Shown piece by piece: positions 7,861 to 16,286 of a DNA stretch of 47,406 nucleotides. The stretch lies in contig JBJEKJ010000034.1 in assembly GCA_051878575.1 (NCBI GenBank), positions 1 to 47,406 of the forward strand, written 5' to 3'. The notes beneath the pieces are model-generated. The model was not told where the DNA came from. It saw only the letters and a program-made list of their open reading frames with translations, and made no database searches. This DNA is from CALZFJ01 sp051878575. Lineage in GTDB: Bacteria > Bacteroidota > Bacteroidia > Bacteroidales > Muribaculaceae. The position numbers and the translations under genes were made by a program. Within the stretch, counting starts at the first letter, position 1, and each line of letters opens with the position of its first letter.

Positions 7861-8919
7861 TCAGTCAACATTTATCCAGTCAAATTCGGGCAACCGCCAC
7901 TCTATCGCCGGATTATAGCACAGATAGTCGTCTTTCTGCTCAAGAGGCGAAGCCACATTGTTGTGATACAACGCCCCGGTTCCAAGCCCTTGCGGAATGC
8001 GCGGTTGCAACATGGCCACCCACTGGGCGAGGGCATTAAGCCCGATGTTCGACTCCAACGCCGACGTTATCCAGCCTCCGATATTGAATTGCGCGGCCAT
8101 CTTAAGCCAATCGGTCGAACCGCTGAAACTGCCCATAAGCGACGGCTTCAGCACGATATATTGCGGACGTATTGTGCGGAGCAGCGACATCATCATCATC
8201 GGATTGGTGATTCCGATAAGCTCCTCGTCGAGCGCCACGGGAATCGGCGATTGCTCGCACACCCGAGCCATCTCCTCCCACAAGCCGGCTTTTATCGGCT
8301 GCTCTATTGAGTGTATGGCAAAGTCGGAAAGACGCTTGAGCCGCTCCTGCACATCGACGGGCGAGAATCCGCCGTTGGCATCAAGGCGTATCGTGAGGTC
8401 GCGATCGCTGTAACGCGTGCGCAAATGGCGCACCATCGCCAATTCCTGATCGAAGTCGATAGCGCCGATTTTCAGTTTTATGGTACCGAATCCGGCAGCT
8501 ACCTTCTCATCAATACGCGCTATCATCTCATCCTTCGTTCCCATCCACACCAAGCCGTTGATTGGTATGCGGCACTCTCCGCGCGCGAAGTCGTTGTCGA
8601 AACACACCCGCCGACAGCCATTGGAGAAATCGAGAATAGCCGACTCCAAGCCGAAAAGAATCGACGAGTACTCCGCCAAGTCGGTATCCTCACCTATAGC
8701 TATATTGTGGCACAACTCGCGCAACTTCGACTCATAGGTGTCGTTGTCCTCGGCCGACAGGCCCTTGAACAAAGCGCACTCCCCTATTCCGAAGCGCTCG
8801 GGACAAGCCTCGTCCCAAATCTTCAGGAAATAGGTGTCTTTTTTAAAAAGAACCCCGCGTGAAGTTCCTGCGGGGTTTATAAAATCAAGAGTATATTTTG
8901 CAAAAGCGGCTCTCATCAT
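7861..8919 (-). CDS. menC: o-Succinylbenzoate synthase
   Basis: A 352-residue enolase-superfamily enzyme that dehydrates SHCHC to o-succinylbenzoate. The catalytic lysine motif KLKIG is present near 156, the first metal ligand lies in RLDANGGF near 187, EQPI supplies the second region near 214, and DEEL near 242 the third. The start ATG overlaps the menB stop (8916-8919), so the genes are translationally coupled. The order menB-menC-menE is typical for Bacteroidales. menF and menD are not in the window. Confidence 0.88.
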   Translation of the reverse strand: MMRAAFAKYTLDFINPAGTSRGVLFKKDTYFLKIWDEACPERFGIGECALFKGLSAEDNDTYESKLRELCHNIAIGEDTDLAEYSSILFGLESAILDFSNGCRRVCFDNDFARGECRIPINGLVWMGTKDEMIARIDEKVAAGFGTIKLKIGAIDFDQELAMVRHLRTRYSDRDLTIRLDANGGFSPVDVQERLKRLSDFAIHSIEQPIKAGLWEEMARVCEQSPIPVALDEELIGITNPMMMMSLLRTIRPQYIVLKPSLMGSFSGSTDWLKMAAQFNIGGWITSALESNIGLNALAQWVAMLQPRIPQGLGTGALYHNNVASPLEQKDDYLCYNPAIEWRLPEFDWINVD

Positions 8920-9743
8920 CCCGGAAATTTTGGGAATTGGTCGAAATTGGGGTCACGCTTCTCCAAGAAGGCGTTCTTGCCCTCCTGAGCCTCCTCCATG
9001 AGATAATACATCAGCGTGGCGTCGCCGGCGAACTCCATCAGTCCGCGCTCACCGTCGAGCTCGGCATTCAGGGCACGCTTAATCATGCGGATAGCCATAG
9101 GGCTACGTTGCAAGATTGTCTCACACCACTCCACAGTCTCGTCCTCCAATCGGTCGAAGGGCACCACCTTGTTCACCAAGCCCATCGACTCGGCCTCATG
9201 CGCCGTGTACTGGCGGCAAAGGAACCAGATTTCACGCACCTTCTTCTGCCCCACGCACCGTGCCATATACGACGAACCGAAACCGGCATCGAAGCTGCCC
9301 ACCTTCGGCCCCGTCTGACCGAAACGCGCATTCTCCGAAGCTATCGACAAGTCGCACACCGTGTTAAGCACATTGCCACCGCCAATCGAATATCCGTTCA
9401 CCATGGCTATAACCGGCTTGGGGATGGAGCGTATCGCTTTCTGCAAGTCGAGAACATTCAATCGCGGCGTTCCATCGGCATCCTTATAGCCACCTAAGGT
9501 CTTGTAATTCTGGTCGCCACCCGAGCAGAAAGCCTTGTCGCCGGCACCGGTGAGAATCACCACGCCTATGTCCTGACGGTCGCGGCAGATGCCCATTGCA
9601 TCGAGCATCTCGGTGTTGGTGAGCGGGCGAAAAGCGTTGTACACTCTCGGACGGTTGATAGTAATCTTGGCAATACCCTTGTACTGCTCAAAAAGGATGT
9701 CGGTGTACTCCTTTATCGGAGTCCAAACGCGCTTATTTTCCAT
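8916..9743 (-). CDS. menB: 1,4-Dihydroxy-2-naphthoyl-CoA synthase
   Basis: A 275-residue crotonase-fold enzyme that closes the naphthoate ring in menaquinone synthesis. The MenB-specific stretch from GYSIGGGNVL to GFGSSYMAR includes the oxyanion-hole glycines and the FGQTGPKVGSFD motif that separates MenB from ordinary enoyl-CoA hydratases. ITGAGDKAFCSGGDQ near 64-78 is the other oxyanion-hole segment. The length is normal. It sits 46 bases downstream of the glmM-type mutase and overlaps menC by four bases. Confidence 0.93.
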   Translation of the reverse strand: MENKRVWTPIKEYTDILFEQYKGIAKITINRPRVYNAFRPLTNTEMLDAMGICRDRQDIGVVILTGAGDKAFCSGGDQNYKTLGGYKDADGTPRLNVLDLQKAIRSIPKPVIAMVNGYSIGGGNVLNTVCDLSIASENARFGQTGPKVGSFDAGFGSSYMARCVGQKKVREIWFLCRQYTAHEAESMGLVNKVVPFDRLEDETVEWCETILQRSPMAIRMIKRALNAELDGERGLMEFAGDATLMYYLMEEAQEGKNAFLEKRDPNFDQFPKFPG

Positions 9744-9789
9744 TCTCTGACAAATTTCTATCGTTTCTGATATTTTTTATCCTCGCATA

Positions 9790-11178
9790 TTATTTCGACA
9801 GGCTCGCAATCACCTTCTTCATATCCTCAGCAAGACTCTCGGCCTTCTCCATTGTGGCAGCCTCAGAGTAGATGCGGATTATCGGCTCGGTGTTGCTCTT
9901 GCGCAGGTGCACCCAGCAATCGGCAAAGTCGATTTTCACTCCGTCGATGTCGGTAATCCTCTCTGCCGCATAGTGTTCCTTCACCGCCTTCAGAATAGCG
10001 TCGACATCAATGTCGGGAGTCAGCTGAATCTTGTTCTTGGCTATGCTATATTGCGGATAGCCTTTCTTCAGCTCGCTTACCTTCTTACCGCTTTTGGCAA
10101 GCAGTGTGAGGAACAGAGCCACGCCCACAAGAGCGTCGCGGCCATAGTGTGACTCGGGATATATGACTCCGCCATTGCCCTCGCCACCAATCACGGCACC
10201 GGTGCGCTTCATTTCCGTAACCACATTCACCTCGCCTACTGCCGCCGCAGTGTAGCTGCAACCGTGAGCCTCGGTCACATCGCGCAACGCACGCGACGAC
10301 GAGAGGTTCGACACCGTAGCCCCGGGAGTCTGCGAAAGCACATAGTCGGCAATCGACACAAGCGTGTATTCCTCAACGAAGAACTCGCCATTCTCCATGA
10401 TTATTGCAAGGCGATCGACGTCGGGGTCGACTACGAATCCCACATCGGCCTTGCCCTCGGCCATCAGCGAGGCAATGTCGGTGAGGTTTTCGGGGATAGG
10501 CTCCGGAGTGTGTCCGAACTTGCCTGTAGGCTCACAATACAGCTCTATCACATTCTTCACGCCAAGGCGCTTCAGTAGAGCAGGAATCACCACTCCTCCA
10601 ATCGAGTTAACGGCATCCACAGCCACCGTGAGGTTGGCATTGCGTATAGCCTCAACGTCCACGAGCTTCAGTTTCAGCACGCTGTCGATGTGGCGCTGCA
10701 TATATGTGTTGTTTATGTATTCTTTTCCAAGAGCGTCGACCTCGGCATAGTCGAAATCCTCGCGCTCGGCAATCGAGAGCACCTCCTTGCCCTGCGCGTC
10801 GTTCAGGAACTCTCCATCCTCATTGAGCAGCTTCAGCGCATTCCACTGTTTCGGGTTGTGCGATGCCGTGATGATGATACCGCCGCATGCATTCTCGCCC
10901 ACTACGGCAATCTCGGTGGTAGGAGTAGTAGCCAGACCGATGTTGACCACGTCAAAGCCCATGCCGGTCAAGGTGCCTACAACTACGTCGTTCACCATCT
11001 TACCCGAAAGACGTGCATCACGGCCCACTACTATCACGTTAGAGGTTTTTGTGGTTGTGCGACGTATGAACGTAGCATAAGCCGAGGTGAATTTCACTAT
11101 ATCGAGAGGAGACAAGCCATCGCCTGCCGCACCGCCTATAGTGCCTCGGATTCCTGAAATAGATTTAATAAGCGACAT
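9790..11178 (-). CDS. glmM: Phosphoglucosamine mutase-type phosphohexomutase
   Basis: A 462-residue alpha-D-phosphohexomutase. The phosphoserine loop TASHNPKQWNALK at 104-116 places the catalytic Ser at 106, the magnesium loop DPDVDR is at 251-256, the sugar-binding GGEGNGGVIYP loop is near 330, and the C-terminal phosphate-binding RKSNTEPIIRIYSE is near 438. The likely job is converting glucosamine-6-phosphate to the 1-phosphate for UDP-GlcNAc synthesis. Bacteroidota carry several such mutases and specificity (glucosamine, mannose or glucose) cannot be read with certainty, so the symbol is tentative. Confidence 0.78.
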   Translation of the reverse strand: MSLIKSISGIRGTIGGAAGDGLSPLDIVKFTSAYATFIRRTTTKTSNVIVVGRDARLSGKMVNDVVVGTLTGMGFDVVNIGLATTPTTEIAVVGENACGGIIITASHNPKQWNALKLLNEDGEFLNDAQGKEVLSIAEREDFDYAEVDALGKEYINNTYMQRHIDSVLKLKLVDVEAIRNANLTVAVDAVNSIGGVVIPALLKRLGVKNVIELYCEPTGKFGHTPEPIPENLTDIASLMAEGKADVGFVVDPDVDRLAIIMENGEFFVEEYTLVSIADYVLSQTPGATVSNLSSSRALRDVTEAHGCSYTAAAVGEVNVVTEMKRTGAVIGGEGNGGVIYPESHYGRDALVGVALFLTLLAKSGKKVSELKKGYPQYSIAKNKIQLTPDIDVDAILKAVKEHYAAERITDIDGVKIDFADCWVHLRKSNTEPIIRIYSEAATMEKAESLAEDMKKVIASLSK

Positions 11179-11231
11179 AATAAAAAGTTTTTAAAGTTCA
11201 ATAAGTTGTCCTATTTGTTTGTATAATTGTG

Positions 11232-11810
11232 TCAGTCGAGAGCACTCTCGAAATATCTCACATTGAAATGATAAGGCACCACATTCGAAATCTCGTCGGA
11301 GAAGCCGTATTGCGACTTAATCACCAAATTCACCTCCGAGTCGAGTCCCACATATTGCAGAGGCATCTGCAAGCCGTAGCCCCACTGATAGCTCTGCTGT
11401 AGGTTGTAGTTGCCATATATGAAGTAGGTTGATCCCATCTGCGAGTCGTTGGCATTTCCCGCCATATCGGGAGTTGAGCCCGGCTCCCAGTCGAAGAGGC
11501 TGAAGAACATGAACCTGAAAAACACCTTCTGGTTGGCTTTCGGGCGGTCCTCAAGGCGTCCGGCTCTCACCACCTGCATATACACGTTCCCGTCCTCGTC
11601 GAGCTTGTAGTATGGAGCATTCTCGCCCTGCTCGAAGATTGTGTCGGAAGGAATCTCATTCACCACTCTATGATATGCGAGGAATGTGTTGGTGGCCTTG
11701 CGCTCATCGCGCAACAACTCGGCGTAGCTCGTTCCCGAGCTGCACGATGCAAGGCCTAGCATCAGCACCACGCCCATCGCATAAAATAATAGAAACTTAT
11801 TTTTTCTCAT
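11232..11810 (-). CDS. DUF4827 lipoprotein (FKBP-like)
   Basis: A 192-residue predicted lipoprotein. The ATG at 11810 gives a lipoprotein signal MRKNKFLLFYAMGVVLMLGLASCSSG with the lipobox Cys at 23; the frame is open upstream but that part is antisense to the DHH gene. The mature part, with FRFMFFSLFDWEPGSTPDM and YQWGYGLQMPLQYVGLDSEV segments, matches my recollection of DUF4827, a Bacteroidota family with an FKBP-like layout. Its start overlaps the end of the DHH gene by 14 bases, and this pairing is common in Bacteroidales. Biochemical role unknown. Confidence 0.72.
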   Translation of the reverse strand: MRKNKFLLFYAMGVVLMLGLASCSSGTSYAELLRDERKATNTFLAYHRVVNEIPSDTIFEQGENAPYYKLDEDGNVYMQVVRAGRLEDRPKANQKVFFRFMFFSLFDWEPGSTPDMAGNANDSQMGSTYFIYGNYNLQQSYQWGYGLQMPLQYVGLDSEVNLVIKSQYGFSDEISNVVPYHFNVRYFESALD

Positions 11811-12864
11811 CGTTAGTTTGATTGTTTTTGTCATTATCCTTATCGTCGTTGTCGTCCGAGTCGAGCAAAGCGTTGAATGTGGCAACAGCCTCATCGAGGG
11901 TGCCATAGAACTCGCCTCCGGCGGCATTCTTGTGTCCTCCGCCATTGAAATGCTTCTCGCAGATGGAATTCACGGCAAACTCGCCCTGAGAGCGTGCCGA
12001 TATTTTCACGAAATTGTCGTCCTCACGCATGAAAATCGACCACTGCACATCGGGAATCTGCAATGGCATGTTCACGAGGCTCTCAGTGTCGCCCTTCTTG
12101 TAGTTGAACTGCTCAAGCTCCTCCTTGCCAAGCGTGATAAGCGCGGCATGCTTCTCGGGGAATACCTGCATCTTCTGCGACAACGCATAGCCCAAAAGGC
12201 GCAGGCGGTCGGCAGAGCTGGTGTTCATTGCAAGGTTGTAGATTCTGTCCTTGTTGATGCCACGGGCCACAAGCTCAGCCACTATAAGATACAAGTCGGG
12301 GTTATTGGAGTTGTAGGAGAAATTGCCGGTATCGGTCATCATGCCGGTATATAGGCACTCAGCAGCCTTTTTCCCAATTTTTCGCATCAGGCCTATTCCC
12401 ATCAGGGCCCTGAACACAAGCTCGCATGTCGACGACATGGCACTATAGGAGATTGTGAGGTCGCAAAAGTCCTCGGGATCAAGATGATGGTCGATCATCA
12501 CCTTGCGAGCTTTCGACTTGCGCACTGCCTGTCCGAGATTGTCGATTCGCTTCAGCGAGTTGTAGTCGAGGCAGAAGATTAGGTTGGCACGCTCCAAGAG
12601 GTTGTTCACGGTGTCCTCATGCTTGGTGTAGACGTACACGTCCTTAGCGCCGGGCAGAAACATCAGCGTGCGCGGAATCATATCGGGAGCCACCACATGC
12701 ACGGTCTTTCCTATCGACTCAAGAGCATACATCAGGCCCAACGACGAGCCTATCGCATCGCCGTCGGGCGATAGATGACACGTTATGACGATATTGTTGT
12801 ATCGTGTTATGAAATCCTTAAGCTGTAGAAGCTCTTCGTTCGATATTGGCTGATTAATTCTCAT
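11797..12864 (-). CDS. DHH/DHHA1 phosphoesterase (NrnA-like)
   Basis: A 355-residue DHH-family phosphoesterase, by homology an oligoribonuclease (nanoRNase) and/or 3'-phosphoadenosine-5'-phosphate phosphatase, or a cyclic dinucleotide breakdown enzyme. Metal ligands are visible: H30-x-x-x-D34-x-D36 (HLSPDGD), D100, and the signature DHH at 125-127. The DHHA1 substrate motif GGGHKNAAGG lies near the C-terminus. The tail is very hydrophilic (DSDDNDDKDNDKNN). A TAATTTTG -7 box sits 29 bases upstream of the start. It is probably first in a run through DUF4827 and the mutase. Confidence 0.85.
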   Translation of the reverse strand: MRINQPISNEELLQLKDFITRYNNIVITCHLSPDGDAIGSSLGLMYALESIGKTVHVVAPDMIPRTLMFLPGAKDVYVYTKHEDTVNNLLERANLIFCLDYNSLKRIDNLGQAVRKSKARKVMIDHHLDPEDFCDLTISYSAMSSTCELVFRALMGIGLMRKIGKKAAECLYTGMMTDTGNFSYNSNNPDLYLIVAELVARGINKDRIYNLAMNTSSADRLRLLGYALSQKMQVFPEKHAALITLGKEELEQFNYKKGDTESLVNMPLQIPDVQWSIFMREDDNFVKISARSQGEFAVNSICEKHFNGGGHKNAAGGEFYGTLDEAVATFNALLDSDDNDDKDNDKNNQTNDEKK

Positions 12865-12892
12865 TTTTCCACAATGATTTGCATTGTAGGAA

Positions 12893-12900
12893 CAAAATTA
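12893..12900 (-). promoter_or_regulatory. -7 element for the DHH phosphoesterase gene
   Basis: The minus strand reads TAATTTTG, matching TAnnTTTG, 29 bases upstream of the ATG at 12864. No perfect -33 TTTG is seen at 19-21 bases. Confidence 0.45.
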
Positions 12901-12959
12901 CAATAAAAATATGAAATGTGAAAATCAAATGTCGGTGTATCGACCTATTTGCGCCTCAA

Positions 12960-13238
12960 TCAAGGGTTAAAAAGGTCGTGACAATAGAAATTTAATATTT
13001 CTTGTATTTTTTTTTCGGCCTCCACAGCCGGGCTCTCGGGATTCAGCGCTATCGCAGCCTTGTAGCTCTCGATGGCATGCTTCCAGTCGCTCAAGCGGCA
13101 ATATGCGTTGCCAAGCAGATAATAGGCCTCGTCGTCGGCGCTGTAGGCCGACAAGTGCGCCTCTAATTCGGCAATGGCATCGGCCACGCGGTCGGAGTCG
13201 AGCAGACGCCTAATGTTGTCGATATTACTCTCATTCAT
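12960..13238 (-). CDS. Small TPR-repeat protein
   Basis: A 92-residue tetratricopeptide protein. Two helix-turn-helix repeats are visible: VADAIAELEAHLSAYSADDEAYYLLGNAYCRLSDW and KHAIESYKAAIALNPESPAVEAEKKI, with the canonical A/G/Y/P spacing. TPRs bind other proteins; the partner is unknown. The frame is open to 13259 through a TTG, but the ATG at 13238 (MNESNIDN) is the natural start. It stands alone between the DHH gene and the small RNA region at 13364. Confidence 0.75.
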   Translation of the reverse strand: MNESNIDNIRRLLDSDRVADAIAELEAHLSAYSADDEAYYLLGNAYCRLSDWKHAIESYKAAIALNPESPAVEAEKKIQEILNFYCHDLFNP

Positions 13239-13327
13239 ATTAATTGTTGCAAAATGCAAAAATTTATATTCTTAAAATCAATTATCGTGAAATTTTTGTT
13301 AAATTATTGGTTTTTTTATCCCAAAAA

Positions 13328-13358
13328 TTTGTAGAATCAGGAATAGTGAATACCTTTG
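13328..13358 (+). promoter_or_regulatory. Consensus promoter for a plus-strand small RNA
   Basis: TTTG at 13328-13331, exactly 19 bases, then TACCTTTG at 13351-13358. This is a textbook Bacteroidales promoter, pointing into an 80-base stretch that holds no ORF. Confidence 0.7.
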
Positions 13359-13363
13359 TACCA

Positions 13364-13425
13364 GTTTTTCATGGTATTAGATTTAAGGTAAAAAAATATT
13401 TGTCGTGATGACAAGTATTTTTTTG
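13364..13425 (+). ncRNA. Putative small RNA, about 62 nt
   Basis: A consensus promoter lies directly upstream and a strong hairpin terminator directly downstream, with no ORF between. The 5' part, containing TTTTTCATGGTATTAG then ATTTAAGGT, is nearly the same as the 5' part of the putative minus-strand RNA at 24585-24732. The boundaries are inferred from promoter spacing and the T-run. It converges on the 3' end of the DUF4465 gene. I recognise no named RNA family. Confidence 0.55.
13396..13424. terminator. Bidirectional hairpin terminator
   Basis: The arms ATATTTGTC (13396-13404) and GACAAGTAT (13410-13418) pair over nine positions with one wobble. T-runs flank the stem on both strands. It would end the plus-strand small RNA and also the minus-strand DUF4465 gene transcript. 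Confidence 0.7.
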
Positions 13426-13450
13426 TTTTCACACCTTTCCTTTTCACACA

Positions 13451-14239
13451 TTACATTGGCATAATTGACATGCGGTCGATGGCAAAATAGGCAGGATTGC
13501 TCATTCCCCACTTGCCGGTATCACTCGACTCCATGCGGAAGAACACTGCTTTCACGCGTCCAAGCGACTCCAGGTTGAAATACACCCACTGCGACACCGG
13601 CAGGTCGCCATCTGTTTCATATTTGGCTAAAAACATCTCGACGGGCGCTGTCACGGTATCATCGACCGTAATTCCGTAGGCGAGCAGCTTGCAATAGTCG
13701 CCCTTACTGAATTTCTTGCTCCACTGCGTACCGTTCTTCATGGCGCAATAGGAGTAGGTGGTATTGGTGACGAACACCGAGAGCGGCTTGAACACATTGC
13801 CTCCGGCATATTGCACCAAGCACGAGGGCTTGTCGGTAGTCAGGACATTCTCAAGCACCTCACCGGAGTTCCAGTAAGCCACCATGTAAGGCGTTGCCAC
13901 CCCCGACATTCCGCCTCCGGTAATGGCAGTAAACTGATGCTCGAGCCAATTACCCGAGGTATAGTCGGCGGTGTCGCTGTTGCGCGACGCCACAAATCCG
14001 TTCCAAGTATTCCATTCGGGCATTCCGGCATGTGCGAACGTGACGCCATAAAAGTCGATCACGTCGGTTGACGACATAGCTCCCGTCCACACGCCCTGAG
14101 CGTCGTAGCCGACCGCTATTTGATTCAGCACCACCGTTATCGCGCCCTCCTCCTCGGGATTCCGGCTGCACGACCCCAGCATCGCTGCAACGCAAGCCAA
14201 CGCCGGAATGAGAATTTTTTGAAACACAGCTTTATTCAT
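13451..14239 (-). CDS. DUF4465 lipoprotein
   Basis: A 262-residue predicted surface or periplasmic lipoprotein. The signal MNKAVFQKILIPALACVAAMLGSCS ends in a lipobox Cys at 24. The mature part fits DUF4465: an opening NTWNGFVASRNSDTADY block, a central YMVAYWNSG segment, VFVTNTTYSYCAMKNG, and a late ITVDDTVTAPVEMFLA...WVYFNLESLGRVKAVFFRMESSDTG block ending in a predicted Asp-rich patch (FAIDRMSIMPM). Such domains are found on Bacteroidota lipoproteins thought to bind carbohydrate or protein ligands; the ligand here is unknown. It lies 36 bases downstream of murI. Confidence 0.75.
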   Translation of the reverse strand: MNKAVFQKILIPALACVAAMLGSCSRNPEEEGAITVVLNQIAVGYDAQGVWTGAMSSTDVIDFYGVTFAHAGMPEWNTWNGFVASRNSDTADYTSGNWLEHQFTAITGGGMSGVATPYMVAYWNSGEVLENVLTTDKPSCLVQYAGGNVFKPLSVFVTNTTYSYCAMKNGTQWSKKFSKGDYCKLLAYGITVDDTVTAPVEMFLAKYETDGDLPVSQWVYFNLESLGRVKAVFFRMESSDTGKWGMSNPAYFAIDRMSIMPM

Positions 14240-14275
14240 TATCGTAAATATCGGTTGTTTAAGCGTTTTTATACG

Positions 14276-15097
14276 TCAAATGGTGATCTGCTCGGCCTCA
14301 ACATCGGCATCATTGAGGAAAAACGACACCATTGAGCGGAATTTGTCGGCATTCTCGGTGGTGAGATAGCGGCATTTGCCTCCCTTAGTGCACCGCGCCT
14401 CCATCTCGGGATGGCGGCGAAGATAGTCGGCAAGGCTATTGGCTATAATCGGGCCCTGCTCCACCACATTCACCCCGGCAGGCATATACCGGCGTATCTT
14501 CTCGATTAGGAGAGGATAGTGCGTGCAGCCAAGTATCACGGTGTCGATGTCGGGGTTCATGGCAAACAGGGCATCAATGTCCTTGCGCACGAAGTAGTCG
14601 GCTCCATCGCCATCGGCCTCACGGTTCTCCACAAGAGGGACCCACATAGGGCATCCATGCCCGTAGGTGCGCATATTGCCGCCATACATCTTCTCAATCT
14701 CGATGTTGTAGCTCTCGCTCTGCACAGTGCCCGGAGTGCCGAGAATGCCAATACGGCCGCTGTGCGTCAGTGAGCCGAGGCACTCCACCGTGGGCCGTAT
14801 CACGCCAAGCACACGACGCGATGCGTCGATTCGCGGCAGGTCGTTCTGCTGAATAGTGCGCAGCGCCTTTGCCGACGCCGTGTTGCATGCGAGAATCACA
14901 AGGCGGCAGCCCTGTGCGAAAAGATATCTCACGGCATCGAGCGTGAAGCGATACACAATGTCGAACGACCGCGTTCCGTAGGGCGCACGGGCATTGTCGC
15001 CGAGATACAGATAGTCATACTCAGGCAACATTCGGCGGATTTCACGCAAGATAGTCAGGCCGCCGTAGCCTGAGTCGAACACACCGATAGGGCCCAT
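14276..15097 (-). CDS. murI: Glutamate racemase
   Basis: A 273-residue Asp/Glu racemase that makes D-glutamate for peptidoglycan. GPIGVFDSGYGGL carries the first proton-relay Asp, LACNTASA the first catalytic Cys, and GCTHYPLL the second Cys with its partner His. The frame extends to an ATG at 15214, adding 39 residues (MGIRRFFNAAGYF...) not part of the family fold; the ATG at 15097 gives the normal length and is chosen here. If the longer form were made it would be an unusual N-terminal extension. Confidence 0.88.
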   Translation of the reverse strand: MGPIGVFDSGYGGLTILREIRRMLPEYDYLYLGDNARAPYGTRSFDIVYRFTLDAVRYLFAQGCRLVILACNTASAKALRTIQQNDLPRIDASRRVLGVIRPTVECLGSLTHSGRIGILGTPGTVQSESYNIEIEKMYGGNMRTYGHGCPMWVPLVENREADGDGADYFVRKDIDALFAMNPDIDTVILGCTHYPLLIEKIRRYMPAGVNVVEQGPIIANSLADYLRRHPEMEARCTKGGKCRYLTTENADKFRSMVSFFLNDADVEAEQITI

Positions 15098-15290
15098 CGT
15101 CCTCTCGTCGCCAACGTTGGCCCCGGTCACCTTCACGTCCTTCTTTATATACTCAAAATCTTGAGAGTCGGTGGCAAAGTATCCGGCAGCGTTAAAAAAT
15201 CTACGTATTCCCATTGCGGTGAGATAATTTCATTCTTGCGGCGTCAGTCACCGATGCGACGACGGGCAAGCGTGATAGTTATGCTTAATT

Positions 15291-16232
15291 TTACTTTATG
15301 CCATTATCCACGAGGAATTTCTCCACATCGAGAGCTGCCTTGCAGCCCATTCCTGCGGCAGTGATTGCCTGGCGGTAGCGCGGGTCGGCGACGTCGCCTG
15401 CGGCAAACACTCCCGGCACATTAGTGGCGGTGGTAAAGCCGTCGGTCTTTATGTATCCAAGCTCGTCGAGCTCAATCTGTCCGCCGAGGAAGTCGGTGTT
15501 GGGCTTGTGGCCTATTGCGAGGAAGAATCCGTCGATGGCTATGTCGAGCGTTTTCTCCTCGGGAGTGCCCTTGAACTGCACTAAATGTGCTCCCTCCACG
15601 GCAGGATTGCCGAAAAGCCCCACGGTGTTGGTGTTGAAAAGCACCTCAATGTTCTCCTTCTCGGCCACACGCTGCTGCATCACCTTCGACGCGCGCAGAT
15701 AGTCCTTGCGCACTATCATATACACTTTTCGGGCAAGGTTGCTCAGATAGGTGGCCTCCTCGCATGCGGTATCGCCGCCGCCGACCACGGCCACAGTCTT
15801 GCCGCGGTAGAAAAATCCGTCGCAAGTGGCGCATGCCGACACTCCCATGCCTGCGAATTTTTTCTCGTCGGCGAGTCCGAGATACTTTGCAGAAGCCCCT
15901 GTGGAGATTATCACCGTCTCGGCCTCTATCACTACCGAATCGTCGATTGTCACGTGGAACGGACGCGAACTGAGATCGATCGACGTCACCTCGCCGGTGC
16001 GCAGGTCGGCACCGAAGCGCTCAGCCTGCTTCCTGAGGTCTTCCATCATCTCAAAGCCGTTGATTCCCTCGGGATAGCCCGGGAAATTCTCAATATCGGT
16101 AGTTGTGGTCAATTGTCCGCCGGGTTGCATTCCCTCATAGAGGACCGGCGCTATATTAGCACGCGAGGCATATATCGCCGCAGTGTATCCGGCAGGCCCC
16201 GAGCCTATAATCAAGCATTTAACTCTTTCCAT
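15291..16232 (-). CDS. trxB: Thioredoxin-disulfide reductase
   Basis: A 313-residue FAD/NADPH flavoenzyme that reduces thioredoxin. The FAD-binding GSGPAGYTAAIYA is at 10-22, the redox-active CATC at 134-137, the NADPH-binding GGGDTACEEA follows, and the second FAD motif GVFAAGDVADPRYRQ is near the C-terminus. The ATG at 16232 (MERVKCLIIG) gives the family N-terminus; the open frame to 16280 adds 16 unrelated residues. It lies between lolA and murI on the same strand. Confidence 0.93.
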   Translation of the reverse strand: MERVKCLIIGSGPAGYTAAIYASRANIAPVLYEGMQPGGQLTTTTDIENFPGYPEGINGFEMMEDLRKQAERFGADLRTGEVTSIDLSSRPFHVTIDDSVVIEAETVIISTGASAKYLGLADEKKFAGMGVSACATCDGFFYRGKTVAVVGGGDTACEEATYLSNLARKVYMIVRKDYLRASKVMQQRVAEKENIEVLFNTNTVGLFGNPAVEGAHLVQFKGTPEEKTLDIAIDGFFLAIGHKPNTDFLGGQIELDELGYIKTDGFTTATNVPGVFAAGDVADPRYRQAITAAGMGCKAALDVEKFLVDNGIK

Positions 16233-16286
16233 TATATTATAGTTTTTAAAATTTCCTTGTTTTTTCCACCAGACCGGCACGCATGG

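Noticed and set aside
11811..11945. N-terminal extension of the DUF4827 protein
   Set aside because: This part overlaps the DHH gene in another frame, and the lipoprotein signal starts at the ATG at 11810.
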